Shown here: positions 12,001-23,269 of the stretch, one piece after another | Layout: each line of letters starts with the position of its first letter | Position numbering within the stretch: the stretch's first letter is position 1 | From: Rhodocollybia butyracea | Taxonomy: Eukaryota > Basidiomycota > Agaricomycetes > Agaricales > Omphalotaceae | NCBI GenBank assembly: GCA_015501585.1 | Contig: JADNRY010000019.1 | Coordinates: 62,001-126,000, forward strand | Reading direction: 5' to 3' | DNA length: 64,000 nt | The notes under the pieces: model-generated | What the model was told of the DNA's origin: nothing | Databases searched by the model: none | Seen by the model: the letters and a program-made list of their open reading frames with translations, nothing else | Program-made: the position numbers and the translations under genes

Positions 12001-13671
12001 ACAAGCATCGAGATTGTTGCACCAAGTACGGTTTCCACAGTGTCTTGGAATGGTGCTGCCCTTCAAGTTAGCAAGAGCACTCGAGGAACGCTGACGGGCA
12101 ACATTGTCGTCCAGAATCCCAGCGTTACTTTCCCATCTTTCAGCACTGGTTGGAAAGTCTCCGGAAGGTGCTTCAATCCACTGTCTTGTTTTCAACCTGT
12201 CCAACTTTGATTCCAGTTTACCCGAGATCGAGCTTGGTTTCGACGATACCAACTTTACCCTGGCTGATCAAACCCAGACGAATGTACGAACGCTCATCCA
12301 ATGCTATTGTCGTACTAAGCCGAGCATCTTTCTGTTATAGTACACCAACCTTCCACCTTTGGCCGGCACGCAGGTCCTCTACGCTCAGCAATATGGGTAG
12401 GCTTCATGCTCTTTTCGATGTCTCGTCGAAATCCTTTAACCCTCATACTTCAGGTTCTATGGAGGAAATTTGATATTCCGCGGCCGTTTCAACGCTACGG
12501 GGGAAGAAACTGCGGTCAATCTAACTGTACAATACGGTTTTGCGGGTGGATATTCTGCTTTTTTGAATGGCGTCTTCCTGGGTTCAAGTCAAGGAAGTTC
12601 TACTGTCAGTCTATCAACTAATGTGTGGACATTCCCCCACGGAGCATTGAAACCAGGGGCAGAGAATATAGTCGTCGTCGTTCAAGGTGTGCACGTTCTT
12701 TCATTTTCAAAGGTCGACACAAGTTGACAAAAGTATAGATAATATGGGGTAATAACTGGAAGTTTTTCCAGTGTATACAACTATACTGATCTTCAGTATC
12801 TCAGACTTGATGAAACCAGTAGTACGTTGATACCTTTGATTTTTGATGGGGACTTTGACGGTACTGATATCCATCCAGCGAACGGAGGTAAAGAACCTCG
12901 GGGTATTCGTGGGTATGCCCTGATTGGAGGGAAATCTACATTCTCTTCTTGGACGCTTCAAGGTAATCAAGGAGGAGCGGCAGGCGCACCAGATACTTTC
13001 CGAGGGTACTTGAATGAAGGAGGCCTTTATGCAGAACGAATTGGAGCCCATTTGCCTGGTTTTCCCGACGAGTCATGGCTCACCGGAAGTCCTCTCACAG
13101 GCCTGACTCAAGCCGGTATCAACTTTTATCGGACGACGTTTGACTTGGTGAGTGATAGCGTCCTTAGTTTGTTTCAACGGGAATTGAGGGCACATCGGTT
13201 CCTTAGAATATTCCTGATGGTTTCGATGTTCCTGTCAGACTGTCCTTTACACCAAGTGCTATAACGTCCAACTTCAGAGTTCAGATATACTTGAACGGGT
13301 GGCAAGTTGGTAAATTTGTCAACAATATTGGGTGAGCATTCGGAATACGTATCCGTACTTAATTTTTGGAACTCATGGCCTCTGCGCAGACCACAAACAG
13401 TTTTCGTTCTCCCTGCTGGGTAAGCACTTAGCCCAGAAAATCTGATGGTGCGTATAATGACCACGTCTATAGAATTCTTTTCCGCAACTCAACGAATACG
13501 TTGGCGCTCTCACTATGGTCTCTCGACTCGACTGGAGCTTCCATCGCAGGATTGGAGTTGATCTCCGATGGAACTTTCGCTACGGCCTTTCAGTTTGAAG
13601 ATTACGAGGGACCAGACTACGAAGACCAAGCAAGCCTTCGTCCACAGGGCATACTGCAAACCCCATTTTAA
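9013..13671 (+). CDS. Secreted GH35 beta-galactosidase, possibly damaged
   Basis: About 30 exons give roughly 1034 aa, normal for fungal GH35. Signal peptide: [22 protein letters not shown]35 landmarks in order: [43 protein letters not shown], acid/base Glu in VQAENEF (near residue 200), nucleophile region LAEEFGGGF (near 290), [13 protein letters not shown] then YTSYDYGGG, and C-terminal jelly-roll regions ([22 protein letters not shown]). Many N-glycosylation sequons fit secretion. It should release terminal beta-galactosyl residues from plant cell-wall glycans or lactose. Micro-exons occur (10721-10729, 12739-12748, 12805-12818) and a GC-AG intron starts at 10854. Two problems: the donor after the nucleophile exon is one base out of frame (10322/10323), and an in-frame TAG lies at 10587-10589. 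Everything else splices cleanly, so these may be assembly errors or a recent null allele. Confidence 0.85.
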
Positions 13672-13740
13672 ATCTGTTTGATGAACAAGCGAAATTGTAG
13701 AAAGGGATAAAAAGTAATAAATAACGAGTTCGGGGCCCGT

Positions 13741-15417
13741 TCATTCTGAATCACTCTGATCCTCGAGGAACGCCATGATGCTTAGGCGGGCATTTTTCTG
13801 AACCCACCGATTGTTTAGCGTTCAAATTCGACACAAAAAGCTATACTCGTACCTTTCGTTTGGTAGGAGCAGCTTCTTCCTCTTCCTCTTCCTCTGAGCC
13901 CTCTTGCGATCCTGAATCAGACTCTTCCTTCGTAGCAGCTGACCGAGAACGTCGAGTGCCTTGCTCCTTTACCGAGCGCTCGAATGATTGAACATCAGCT
14001 GAAGGAAGTACAAAACATTGAGATTCATCAGATTATAACAACGGTGAACACACCTAATTCTGAAGCTAGCTCTCTCTTTTCTCTGATAGCTTTCGCTTGT
14101 TCCATACTAAGACGCCCCGTCATGCCTAGGTCCGTGAGCATCTTGCGCAAAAGCTTGATTTGCTGAGAGTGATCTTCAGGGATGTCTTTAAACAGCTTAG
14201 ACCACACTTTTCGGACCCCACATGCAAGGATTAAGCTCTGGGAAAGAAAGGAGGGCGAATGAGATTACGAGGAAGAGCTGATGTCGAGCGGTGTACTACC
14301 TTCAGCTTTTTGATCGTCTCTTCATCTTTACTCAGTTTTGTTGGATTAGATGTACCGCCTTTCTTCTTCTCTTTGACCTCTTTTGGGGCAGTAGACTGCA
14401 CATCAAGTGTTTAGTGGTGTAACATGATTGGGCAGCAAGCCTCACCTCTTTCGCTTTTCCCTTCTTCTTGGGTTTCGGTGCCTCGTCTATTAAGACAGAT
14501 AGTTCAGATTCGCTCTTCTCATCTTCCTCTGCAGGTCGACGTGATTTTGATTCTTTTGAAATGGTTAGAGAGTTCGACGAAGTCGGTTTGGACGGCTGTT
14601 TAGACTTTGCCGGTGATGAGGACTTTGTCGAAGAGGACTTTCGGGGAGTAGTTTCCTGAAAGCAATGAACTATTTTAGTTTGGATTCAGTGAAAGAAGTG
14701 AAATGGGCGTACATCCACACTTTCTTCGGTCGGCTGCTTTGTTGTTATCTCGTCCTCAAGATCAGAGGAAGGGGGAACTACGGCCTTGAAAGCATATTTA
14801 GGGGATTGAGCATAGAAAAAAACGCGTGTTAACACGTACAAGGGACGTAAAAGCTTTCTTATCCTTCGATTTTGTGCGGGCAGGCAAGCGTGGTCTCTTC
14901 TTCGACGAACTGATTTCCGCCTCCTCTTCCTCTTCATTTGGCTCTGATTTCCTTTTTTTGGTCTTTGTATTCGATTTTTCTAAAGACGAAGATGCTTGAG
15001 GTTTCTTGCTGGGTTTCGTCGAAGACTGTTGAGCCTTCTTCTTCTGCGGTGGATTCTCGTCCTCTTCGTCACTTGCCCCATTTTCGATTTCTTCTTGTTT
15101 GGTCTAAAGATTGTTTGAATTTGGGTTTGGTAAAAGGTCTCTTGAACTAAACTTGGTCGCGTACCTTTGCCTCTTTCCAGTCATCGATAGCCTTTGCTAT
15201 TACGCCTTTATAAGGCTTCAAAGCGCGATCATCTAGTTCAAATTGTTCCTCGAGCCTTTCACGAACAATCTTGGGCGAAAGTTTGCTGTAGAATCATTAA
15301 CCAAAAACCAGATTCGCATGACTGACATGTTACGAACGATAATGTCCCATCTCTGGCCGCGTCAGATATCAATTTCTTGGTCATCTCTTCGATAACTTTG
15401 GGTTCGGGTATTGACAT
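13741..15417 (-). CDS. DEK-C domain nuclear protein
   Basis: Nine exons on the minus strand (15338-15417, 15165-15285, 14840-15103, 14713-14784, 14446-14655, 14300-14395, 14054-14237, 13853-13998, 13741-13797), 409 aa, all GT-AG and in frame. Residues 1-66 match a DEK C-terminal-type fold (SKLSPKIVRERLEEQFEL, then YKGVIAKAIDDWKEA). Residues 70-270 are highly charged and disordered with Lys-rich nuclear-signal-like patches (PPQKKKAQQ, KKRPRLPARTK, KPKKKGKAKE). A second ordered part spans about residues 285-365 (ILACGVRKVWSKLF, IKLLRKMLTDLGMTGRL). An acidic run of Glu sits near the C-terminus. By family this should act on chromatin in the nucleus; the partner is unknown. Its 3' end faces the GH35 gene with 69 bp between stop codons. 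Confidence 0.75.
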
Positions 15418-15597
15418 CTCGAAGAGAACTGCTGACGGTAAGAGACAGAAGAATATTGATGAACGACAAACGGCGATAGTGGATGCCGACGAAGATGTGA
15501 TACTGATGAGCTGTCGACACGGTAGCACGTGAACTGGACGCGTGGATTAGCCTCGAATTCAACTCGAATCACAATAAGCACCCGAGAACATGAGTAT

Positions 15598-15680
15598 GGC
15601 TACCTGGCGCAATGGTAGCGCGTTTGGCTTCGATTGCTGAGCGTACCAAAAGGTTGCAGGTTCGAGTCCTGCGGTGGTCA
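15598..15680 (+). tRNA. tRNA-Arg (anticodon UCG) with 11-nt intron
   Basis: The 83-nt sequence folds as a cloverleaf: acceptor GGCTACC/GGTGGTC with discriminator A, D-stem GCGC/GCGC, anticodon stem TTTGG/CCAAA, T-stem GCAGG/CCTGC with loop TTCGAGT. The anticodon TCG is at 15630-15632 and an 11-nt intron occupies 15634-15644, the canonical position one base 3' of the anticodon. Internal A box (TGGCGCAATGG) and B box (GGTTCGAGTCC) are present. Two G-U type pairs occur in the acceptor stem. Confidence 0.88.
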
Positions 15681-15694
15681 TTTGATACACACAA

Positions 15695-15707
15695 GTTTTG
15701 TGTTTTT
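15695..15707 (+). terminator. Pol III T-run terminator of tRNA-Arg
   Basis: TTTT at 15695-15698 and TTTTT at 15703-15707 follow the tRNA by 15-27 nt, as expected for RNA polymerase III termination. Confidence 0.6.
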
Positions 15708-15737
15708 CTTATCATAATTTGTTTTACTTCCCCGCTC

Positions 15738-16659
15738 TCATCTACATACACATCTATCGCAAAAATTTGAAGCCAAAACATATGTATCAGAAGAGAATAT
15801 TGGGGAACCAAGTTCTGCTTTCAGCTTTTTCTGGGGTCGGTTCGGAAGATCACGAATGACGCGACGACGTGGAGTCGTTGGAGGTGTAGAGTCCAGGGAA
15901 TTATCGTTTAGTCCACCAGAGGGGCGTCTACGAAGACGTTTCCTAGGGAAAAAGAACGTTTTACACCAAAGATGCTATATTTGAAAAAAGACGTACGTGT
16001 GCGACTTGCTCAGCAAATCGTCATGCTTATTTTTCCATTCTGAGGCTTCTTTCCTCACCACTTGGGTCTCCAGACTTTTTTGGCGAAGCATACGAGTCAG
16101 GCGCTCAACTTCTATGTTAGCCTGAGCCTCTCCTTCCGCATGCACCTCGGACTCATCCTGGTACTTTTCACAGTATTCCATTAATCGCTCATTCTCTTGC
16201 TGAAGCCTCTTCATCTGGGTTTGAGAAGATGCAAGCTTTTGTTGGAGCTGTTGTACAGCACTTGTATCACCATCGAGATAGACGCGTCGGATACTAGGTG
16301 TGATATAGCGATGAATGTGTTTTGGGAGGCAAGTAAGCTGGAAGTGCTGATAATCAGTCCAACGCCTGCCGCGCAAATTTGCAACCAAACCTCAGGGCTA
16401 ACTATTATAGTAGGTCAGAGGTAATTCAAACAACTTGGAACAGTGAATACCAATCGAAAACTGTGCACGGCAGGTTGGGCACGTAGAGTTGTACCCGTCC
16501 TCACTAGAGGAAGAGATATGTTCGGTAAGGCATTGAGAGCAATAGAGGTGTCCTGCGCTTTCGTGAGATTTGAAAGTTACCACTATAACTCCACCCACCA
16601 CAAGGAATACAAACAGGATGTTTCAGATTAGAGAGGCAGATGGTGCATTGAATAGACAT
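15738..16659 (-). CDS. RING-finger coiled-coil protein (paralog 2 of 3)
   Basis: Five exons on the minus strand: 16599-16659, 16451-16552, micro-exon 16391-16401, 15997-16337, 15738-15942; 239 aa. The RING reads CTIC, then PCGHLYCSQC with the intron between C and GH, then CPTC. After it comes SIVSPELTCLPKHIHRYITP, aligning without gaps to SIAYIDPSAIPDSIRPHVTP of paralog 3. A coiled coil follows (residues 85-165), then a basic tail (KRLRRRPSGG, TPRRRVIRDLP). Exon 2 is exactly 102 nt, the same as in paralog 3. The micro-exon was chosen because it keeps the frame and the alignment; a one-intron model would break both. It is likely a nuclear or cytosolic E3-type protein with unknown substrate. 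Its stop codon is 58 bp from the tRNA. Confidence 0.75.
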
Positions 16660-17208
16660 TATTAGTGAGATACAAACTTGAGAATAGAAGGTAGAGTGAA
16701 CGTGAAAGACAAGAGAAGACAAGAGATTCGACAAAGCAACAAAGTGGTCACATCACGTTATTCGCGTCTCCCAAATTTCACACGACACCGCGCTCTGGTT
16801 CAACACATACTATTCCGTCAATTTCGTCATGACGCTACGCCTGACAGTGACTGTACGGTCATAAATTTCGGCGCCGATTCAGCTTGCGATAGCATTGCAT
16901 ATCAAGCTTCAAGCTTGAATAATATTCTTCGCTGATAAAGTTCACGCAAGCCTTTTTCTGGTCGGACCTACTACTCTCTTATACGTAGAGAGTTGCTTTG
17001 AGCATTCAGCAAGACCGGGTCTACCAAGGCAGCCAGCTACCAAAGAAATTGGACCACTAAAACATTCCAAAGGACTTCTCATTCTCCCTTTACTGTTTCT
17101 GTCTACTTGATTGTCATTGTCCAACGCAAATAATAAGAATGAACCTCGTGTCTTTATCTAAATAACAACATGGAAACAATGGAATCTCGAAAGGGTCATG
17201 AACAACGA
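16660..17208. other. Intergenic between RING paralog 2 and the ligase
   Basis: No convincing coding frame. It must hold the promoter of the RING gene (reading left) and the 3' UTR of the ligase gene (also reading left). Confidence 0.5.
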
Positions 17209-19759
17209 TCAAAGCTTAGACTTCAGGGCACTTGGTTGCTCTCGTTTGGCCAAATCGCGAAGGTGACGGTGAAGGATTTTACCCGATGCGCTTGCGGTGA
17301 AAATTAACGAGTCAGCGAACATGCACTGATGAGAGTTCGATATCTTACCTTTTCGGAATCTCATCGATGAGCACTACACCTGTAACACACCAATAAAAAT
17401 CGATTACCTCAGTCAGGAAAGACGGACTCACCCCCTCTCAGATACTTGTGTCTCGCCACCTTATTTTCTAGCCATTTTGCGACCGATTTTGAAAAGGCTT
17501 GCCGATTTTCATCAGTTGACACCTTGGATGGATTTGCGTGAACGATATATGCACTGTTTGAAGCAATTCAGTCGAGGAAACAACGTGTAGTAGATACGGC
17601 CATATTACCGAGGTAACTCAGTTGCTTCTTCTATATCTTCGATTCCAATTACACCCACATCAGCGATGTCTGGGTGTGTGAGAAGGACACCTTCCAGTTC
17701 AGCTGGAGCAACTACCCATGTGTTGCAGATAGGTCAGGACTGCGAAGGATACAAGGAATAGTCGTGTTCTCACCTTGAAAACCCTGGAAAGTAATCTCAT
17801 AAGCTTATATCAGTTTCCTGCCCAAGGCCACATACCTTATATTTTATCAGCTCTTTCTTTCGATTGACGATATAATAAAATCCATCCTCGTCCCGAATAG
17901 CGATGTCCCCTGTCTTGAAGTAGCCATCAGCAGTTATACTGTTCTTGTTGGCTGTTGGGTTGTTCAAGTATCCCTACAGACATAGAAATTAGGCGCCTAC
18001 GCCACACTGGTTAGTGGTAGGTACCTTCATAATACTCGGTCCCCTCATCCATAGTTCTCCAGGCTCTCCCTCTTTAACGTCTTTTGCCAGGTGGTCTTCA
18101 CCATCTGCTCGAGGGGATCACTAATTTTGTTCAAATTTAGGCATGTCACACACCATGGTTCGGATCGACAAGACGACCTTGTAGGTTTCCAAGCAGCACG
18201 CCAACACTCCCAGGTTTAGGCTTGTCGAACCAGAGAGGCATCAAATGAGAAGCGCCGGTGGACTCTGTAAGTCCATATCCTAAAATTTAAACCAATCAGG
18301 CTGAAGCTATGATCAACCCAGACTATAAGTTGCATTCTACCTTGAATGACGTGAATGGTAGACCCAGGTTTACGCTTCGAAAGAAGCCGGTCTCGAATCT
18401 ATCAATACATTCAACAGGGACTGGGAACATAATACCAGAAACACATACCTGAGCTTGTAGAGCTGCACCAAGGGGCGCAGCACCAGAATACACCCATTTC
18501 AGCGATGATAAATCATACTTGTCCACCGCTGTCCATTATAAATTAGATTAGATTTGAATGGAAATTCTTGACTAACCTGGATGTCGAGATAAAACTACCA
18601 GGACAGGGGGTACAACCATTGCCATTGTGATGTTAAATTTCTCGACATTCATGCAATACTGCTCTGGATCAAAGCGAGGCATGATGACACATTTTATGCC
18701 TCGATATACGCTGAACAAGACAAGGAAGACAGCACCTGATAGGTACGGAACTTACGATGAGTTATCAAGATCAACAGTGGAAGAACACACCATAGATGTG
18801 GTAGAAAGGTAAGATGGCAAGTACGCTATCTACACCAGGTACTAACGCTGCCAGATAGAAAGACATATCCAATATAGCGACAGCGTTCTGATGGGTTGTC
18901 TAAACAACGATTTTGATGAGCGTTAAATTAATGAAGTGAAGACACCTACTTCAACACCTTTGGGTTTTCCAGTTGTTCCCTGGAAATGCAGTCAATACAA
19001 TATGGTTCATGCAGAGGGAAATTGCGGACCGAGCTGTAGCACATGAATGCCGTCTCGCTACCGTTGAGCTTTTCCTCTTCACTTATGCTTCCAATACCCA
19101 GCATATCGTCTAGTCTCAATAAAGACTCCGAAGCTTCATTGAACACAGGGTTTCCGGACTTTCCGTCCTTGGTCACCCATCCGAAGTCATCCGGGATAAT
19201 GACAACTTTCGATCTCCAGTCGTCCCATTTGAGTCCAAGAACATTATTAAACATTTCTTGAACCACTTTGAAGTATTTTGGAGTTGTTAAAACTGTCTTG
19301 GCCCCACTGTCATTGTACTGGTGGGCTAGTTCTCCGGCAGTATACGCGATATTTACAAGAGTACAACAGAGACCAGCAGCGAAAGCTGCAAGACAAAACA
19401 CGATCTCGTTTCAACTCAGGATTCAGTCTCAGAACGCACTCACCACCAAACATGACGACAGGATATGCCAGGCTGTTGTCCGAGAAGATCAACAACACAT
19501 CGCCCCTCTTCAATCGAGGGGCTTTCTTTCCTCCTACTGACTCTACCTTTGTTAATGCCCATGCGAATTCTAGTGCTAGGGTCTTCAGTGCTGAACGAGT
19601 GAGAGCTATTTCGGTAGCCGCATCGACATAAACAGGGGCGCTAGCTTGGAAGTTACCCACAAAATTTGGATCATTGGTAGAATTAGAAAGGAGCCTCGTG
19701 AATATCGAACATTCGTGGAGCGGAACAGGGGGAAAGCTGGAATTGGGTTGTATGGCCAT
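17209..19759 (-). CDS. Peroxisomal AMP-forming acyl/coumaroyl-CoA ligase-like enzyme
   Basis: Fifteen exons, 599 aa, all GT-AG and in frame (first exon 19444-19759, last 17209-17290). Adenylate-forming motifs: A3 loop YSSGTTGKPKGVE in E2/E3, FYHIYG, A5-type GYGLTEST, A7 TGDIAIRDEDGF, A8 YIVNRKKELIKYKGFQVAP, A10 PKSASGKILHR with the catalytic Lys. The protein ends ALKSKL, a canonical type-1 peroxisomal signal. Enzymes of this class activate a carboxylic acid with ATP to an acyl-AMP and transfer it to CoA; fungal members near 4-coumarate-CoA ligase act on fatty or phenylpropanoid acids. Substrate is not readable from sequence. Peroxisomal location is inferred from SKL. The ATG at 19759 is the first in frame that gives a usual N-terminus. 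It lies 215 bp downstream of the 5-oxoprolinase-like gene on the same strand. Confidence 0.87.
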
Positions 19760-19974
19760 CGAGGTGAAATTGGGCAGGGTAAAGGATTGGTTCCAACGGT
19801 ATCCACACACTTTTCTAGTCAGGGTCAAACGATTTCCAGCGATGGGAAGGCCCGGTAGTGGGGGCGGCACTGTCACATAAGTGTGGCTAAAAGGAGGCAC
19901 TGGACAGCGGTCGCAAGAATACGCCGGTCAGGTCCCGATACAATCGCGATAGTAGCTGGGTAAGGAATTGTTTT

Positions 19975-22938
19975 CTACTCAATGGTAATGTACAAATGCT
20001 TACTGGCCACTACGGCTTTCGCTCCGGGGATGATCACAATAGTCTGCGTATCATCAATTACCATTGCAGGCCCATAAATTTCGTCACCAATGTCCAGCTT
20101 CTCCAGTAAGAAAATTGGAGTATTATCAGCGCGTCCCACCGGCTCGTCAAAGTACACACTCCACGTGGCATCCGCCTTTTCGGGCTTCGCTGAGGTCGAG
20201 GAAGGGTTAGGAGAGTTTATGGGTTTGATTGATTCTGAGGACTGCAAGTGCTCGATTTCGCTATAGACCGACTCCCCGAGGGTTTCGAAAGTTTTGCCGA
20301 TTCCGCGTACCTGTTGAAGGGCATGGATAATGTTTTCAACGTTATGAATTTTCTCACAAACCTTGATATCATCGACGATAACTGTCTTGCCCTCCAGTAA
20401 GAAACCAAACTCCGCCTTGTATACTTTCCTGAATGCTTGCATGAAATCGAAATCTTTCCCCTGACCCTCGACCCACAAAGACGTATCGGTGCCTTCGAAC
20501 CGCATATTCAAGAGTCTTTCTATTTGAACTTTATTTGCACTAAAACCTTGCTTCTTCAGCTCTTCTCTTGCTTCAGCTTCCTGCTTATCTAGTCGTGAGA
20601 TTAAGGAAGGGTGATTTTGAGGGGTGTAGAACGTCGAAGAAGGTTCTTGAACTTCGTAGGCGCTGTTGATATATTTAACATGCGAATAAGATGAGTAACC
20701 CCTAGAAATCTTACCGATCGGCAAGTGCAAGTCCATACGCAGATAAAATAGAGCTGTAGCGATGGATCAAAACTGTATTGATCCCCAGGAGTTTTGCGAT
20801 CTCGCATGCGTGCTGGCCGCCTGCACCACCGAAAGACGCCAACCTAGAGACAGTGGGATTTGAGCCACGAGCCGAGAAGCAATCAACAAGTCGGAGCCTA
20901 CACATGTTTCGACGTTGCATATCCTCGAGCTTCTGTAAGAGCTCGAATTGGTCGACACATTGTCTCATTGGCGACCTTGATGAACCTGCCCAATTGTACC
21001 TGAGCTGTTGTTCTGGGGCGCTTGTTTGTACTCACCCATACACAATCTCGTCCATACTCAACTTCTTTCTTGATCCAGCATCATCGGTTTCATTCACCTT
21101 GTCGACCAAGTCCTCAAACAGATTTCTAGAAGCCTCCATATCCAACGGTTCCTTCTCACTCTTGCCGAATATTTTTGGGAAATACTCTGGGATGATACGG
21201 CCCAGCAGGACATTGGCGTCAGTGACAGCGAGGGGTCCACCTTTGCGATAGCAGGCGGGACCAGGCTGAGCTCCTGCACTCTCAGGACCGGTGACAAAGA
21301 GCCCGTTACGGAACTGGAGACACGAGCCCCCACCGGAGGCCACAGTATTTATATCCAGCTGTAGACATATCAACAAAGTCGACGAAAATGACTACGATGT
21401 TAACGTACCTGGGGACTTTGAATGGTGACTCCTGCGGTTGTAGATTCATATATGACCTCATATCGTCCGTCAAAGCGAGAAACGTCAGTTGAAGTGCCAC
21501 CGACGTCGAGACTACGAGCTTGGTCAAGAACAGTACGGGGGAATAGATTCTGGCATACCCAATGATAGGCCTCTTACGCTTCTCATCCCAACTGGTCAAA
21601 GCATATCCAACTACACCACCTGCAGGCCCACTGAGTAAACTTTTTAGTCCTGAAAAATATTTGTAATCGACCAGTCCTCCATCACTGCCCATGAATTCTA
21701 CTCTGGGACTTTGTAGTCTTCCATCCTTGAGTTTTTCGTCAAAGCCGCTGAAAAATCCATCAAGGTATTCCCTTAATATCGGCGTCAGATAAGCATCGGC
21801 TGTAGACGAAACACCTCGAGGAACCATCTTGATCATTGGCAGCAACTGCGCCGATTCCGAGACGTGTGTAAAGCCAATGGACCGAGCGATGGAGCCGACA
21901 AGTTTTTCGTGATCGGGAAATGTATATGAATGGACAAGAACAATCGCGATGGAGCGATACCCTTCATCGTATAGAGCCAAAAGATCTTTCTTGACTGCAT
22001 CTGGGTCTGAACTATGATTCAATAACCGGGTATCAAGACAGCCTGACGAGGAGTTACCTGGTTTCCTCATTATCCTGACAGCCTCTCCAGATATGCCCTG
22101 TACAATCTCTCCGGGGCCCTCTGCATCACCTTCGCCATCCCATCCTTTGCCTCGGTAACCCCGTTTGACCTTTCCGTTTTCGTCAAACTGAATGGCATGC
22201 TCTTCAGCTTCTGGATCGGAAGTGTATCCCACTAACGTCACTCGTTCATCAACCTCTACAACTGTCGTGTATAAGGGTGGAGGACGGCGAATGTTGAGAT
22301 CGAAGATTTTCGGTCGGGACTGGTTGCCGATGAGTAGAAGGTCTTTGAATCCCTTCGTTATGAGCAGCGCATGTTTGTGTCCTTTCCGTTCCAGTAGTGC
22401 ATTTGTGGCAACTGTCGTTGATAGACGAATATAATCTATATGCAAGTCATGAATGAGCAGCCCTGACACATGTACAACGTGAACGAGCCTATTTTATCCG
22501 TGTTTAGGATAGTGTTCCTTGGGATAGTTTCGCCGGTTACGATCTCTAAGATACGACGAATGCCTTCGGTAGGCGCGTCCGCATAATTTGAGGGATCCTG
22601 GGACACTGAAAGTCGCGTACGAAGATCTAATAAGTATCGGAGTGAGAGGTCAAATGCACAACGTACATAATTTCACGACAATCTCCTTCTTCGCTTCCAA
22701 GTTGTCTGGATCCGGATAAGATCTAAGTACAACATAGCCTGAACAAAGCAATTCAAAGCAGGATTTGAATATACTTACGCATAAACGTCGCAAAAAGTTC
22801 CACCTCTGTCAGCAGATATGCACAATGAACGGTCGGGGATATTCTTTGACTGCATATTGGTGGAGAGTCAAAAAAAACGGTACTTGAAGGTATTTGATGG
22901 CTACTCGTTACCTTTTGAACGAAACTTTCGGAAGACAT
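19975..22938 (-). CDS. 5-oxoprolinase-like protein, HyuA half only
   Basis: Ten exons: 22912-22938, 22779-22849, 22667-22722, 22489-22605, 21559-22435, 21409-21511, 21036-21358, 20902-20985, 20715-20843, 19975-20662; 824 aa in one frame. Family motifs: [14 protein letters not shown] (hydantoinase A N-terminus), [71 protein letters not shown], and a C-terminal [20 protein letters not shown]. Full-length eukaryotic 5-oxoprolinase (about 1280 aa) has a following HyuB domain; here the frame ends naturally at KHLYITIE and no HyuB sequence follows before the next gene. The enzyme normally opens 5-oxoproline to glutamate with ATP in the glutathione cycle; a HyuA-only protein may need a separate partner or act on another lactam. 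The intron after 22489 appears to use GC (GCTCGT) as donor. Confidence 0.85.
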
Positions 22939-23269
22939 ACGGAAAGTATGAGAAAAAGTGGAGTGTGTCAGGCTTGATAGGGAGTTATTACAGGTTTTGC
23001 GATTTAGGCGCTATGAAGCGCAACAGTACATAGGGTAAGTACATAAACAGCAATCTGAAATAGACAAACTCGCAAACCAAAAAAAAAAAAGAAAAACGAA
23101 TGAATAAAGTAGCACCAATTGCATACGTAAGATAGTGAGTGAATAAGAACGCAAAACAAGATGCGAAGAGTATGCAGAAATAAAATGTCGATAATGCTAA
23201 TTAGATGTAATGTGATAGTGAAGCAAATGAGATTTGACAACAAAGGGATGGTTAGATACATTAACAACT
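22939..23269. other. Intergenic, AT-rich
   Basis: No gene seen. It contains a 12-base A run near 23079 and must carry the promoter of the 5-oxoprolinase-like gene and the 3' UTR of the REG1-like gene, both reading left. Confidence 0.5.

Noticed and set aside
19760..19974. Missing HyuB domain of 5-oxoprolinase downstream
   Set aside because: The 215 bp hold no HyuB-like sequence in any frame, and the ligase gene follows directly.
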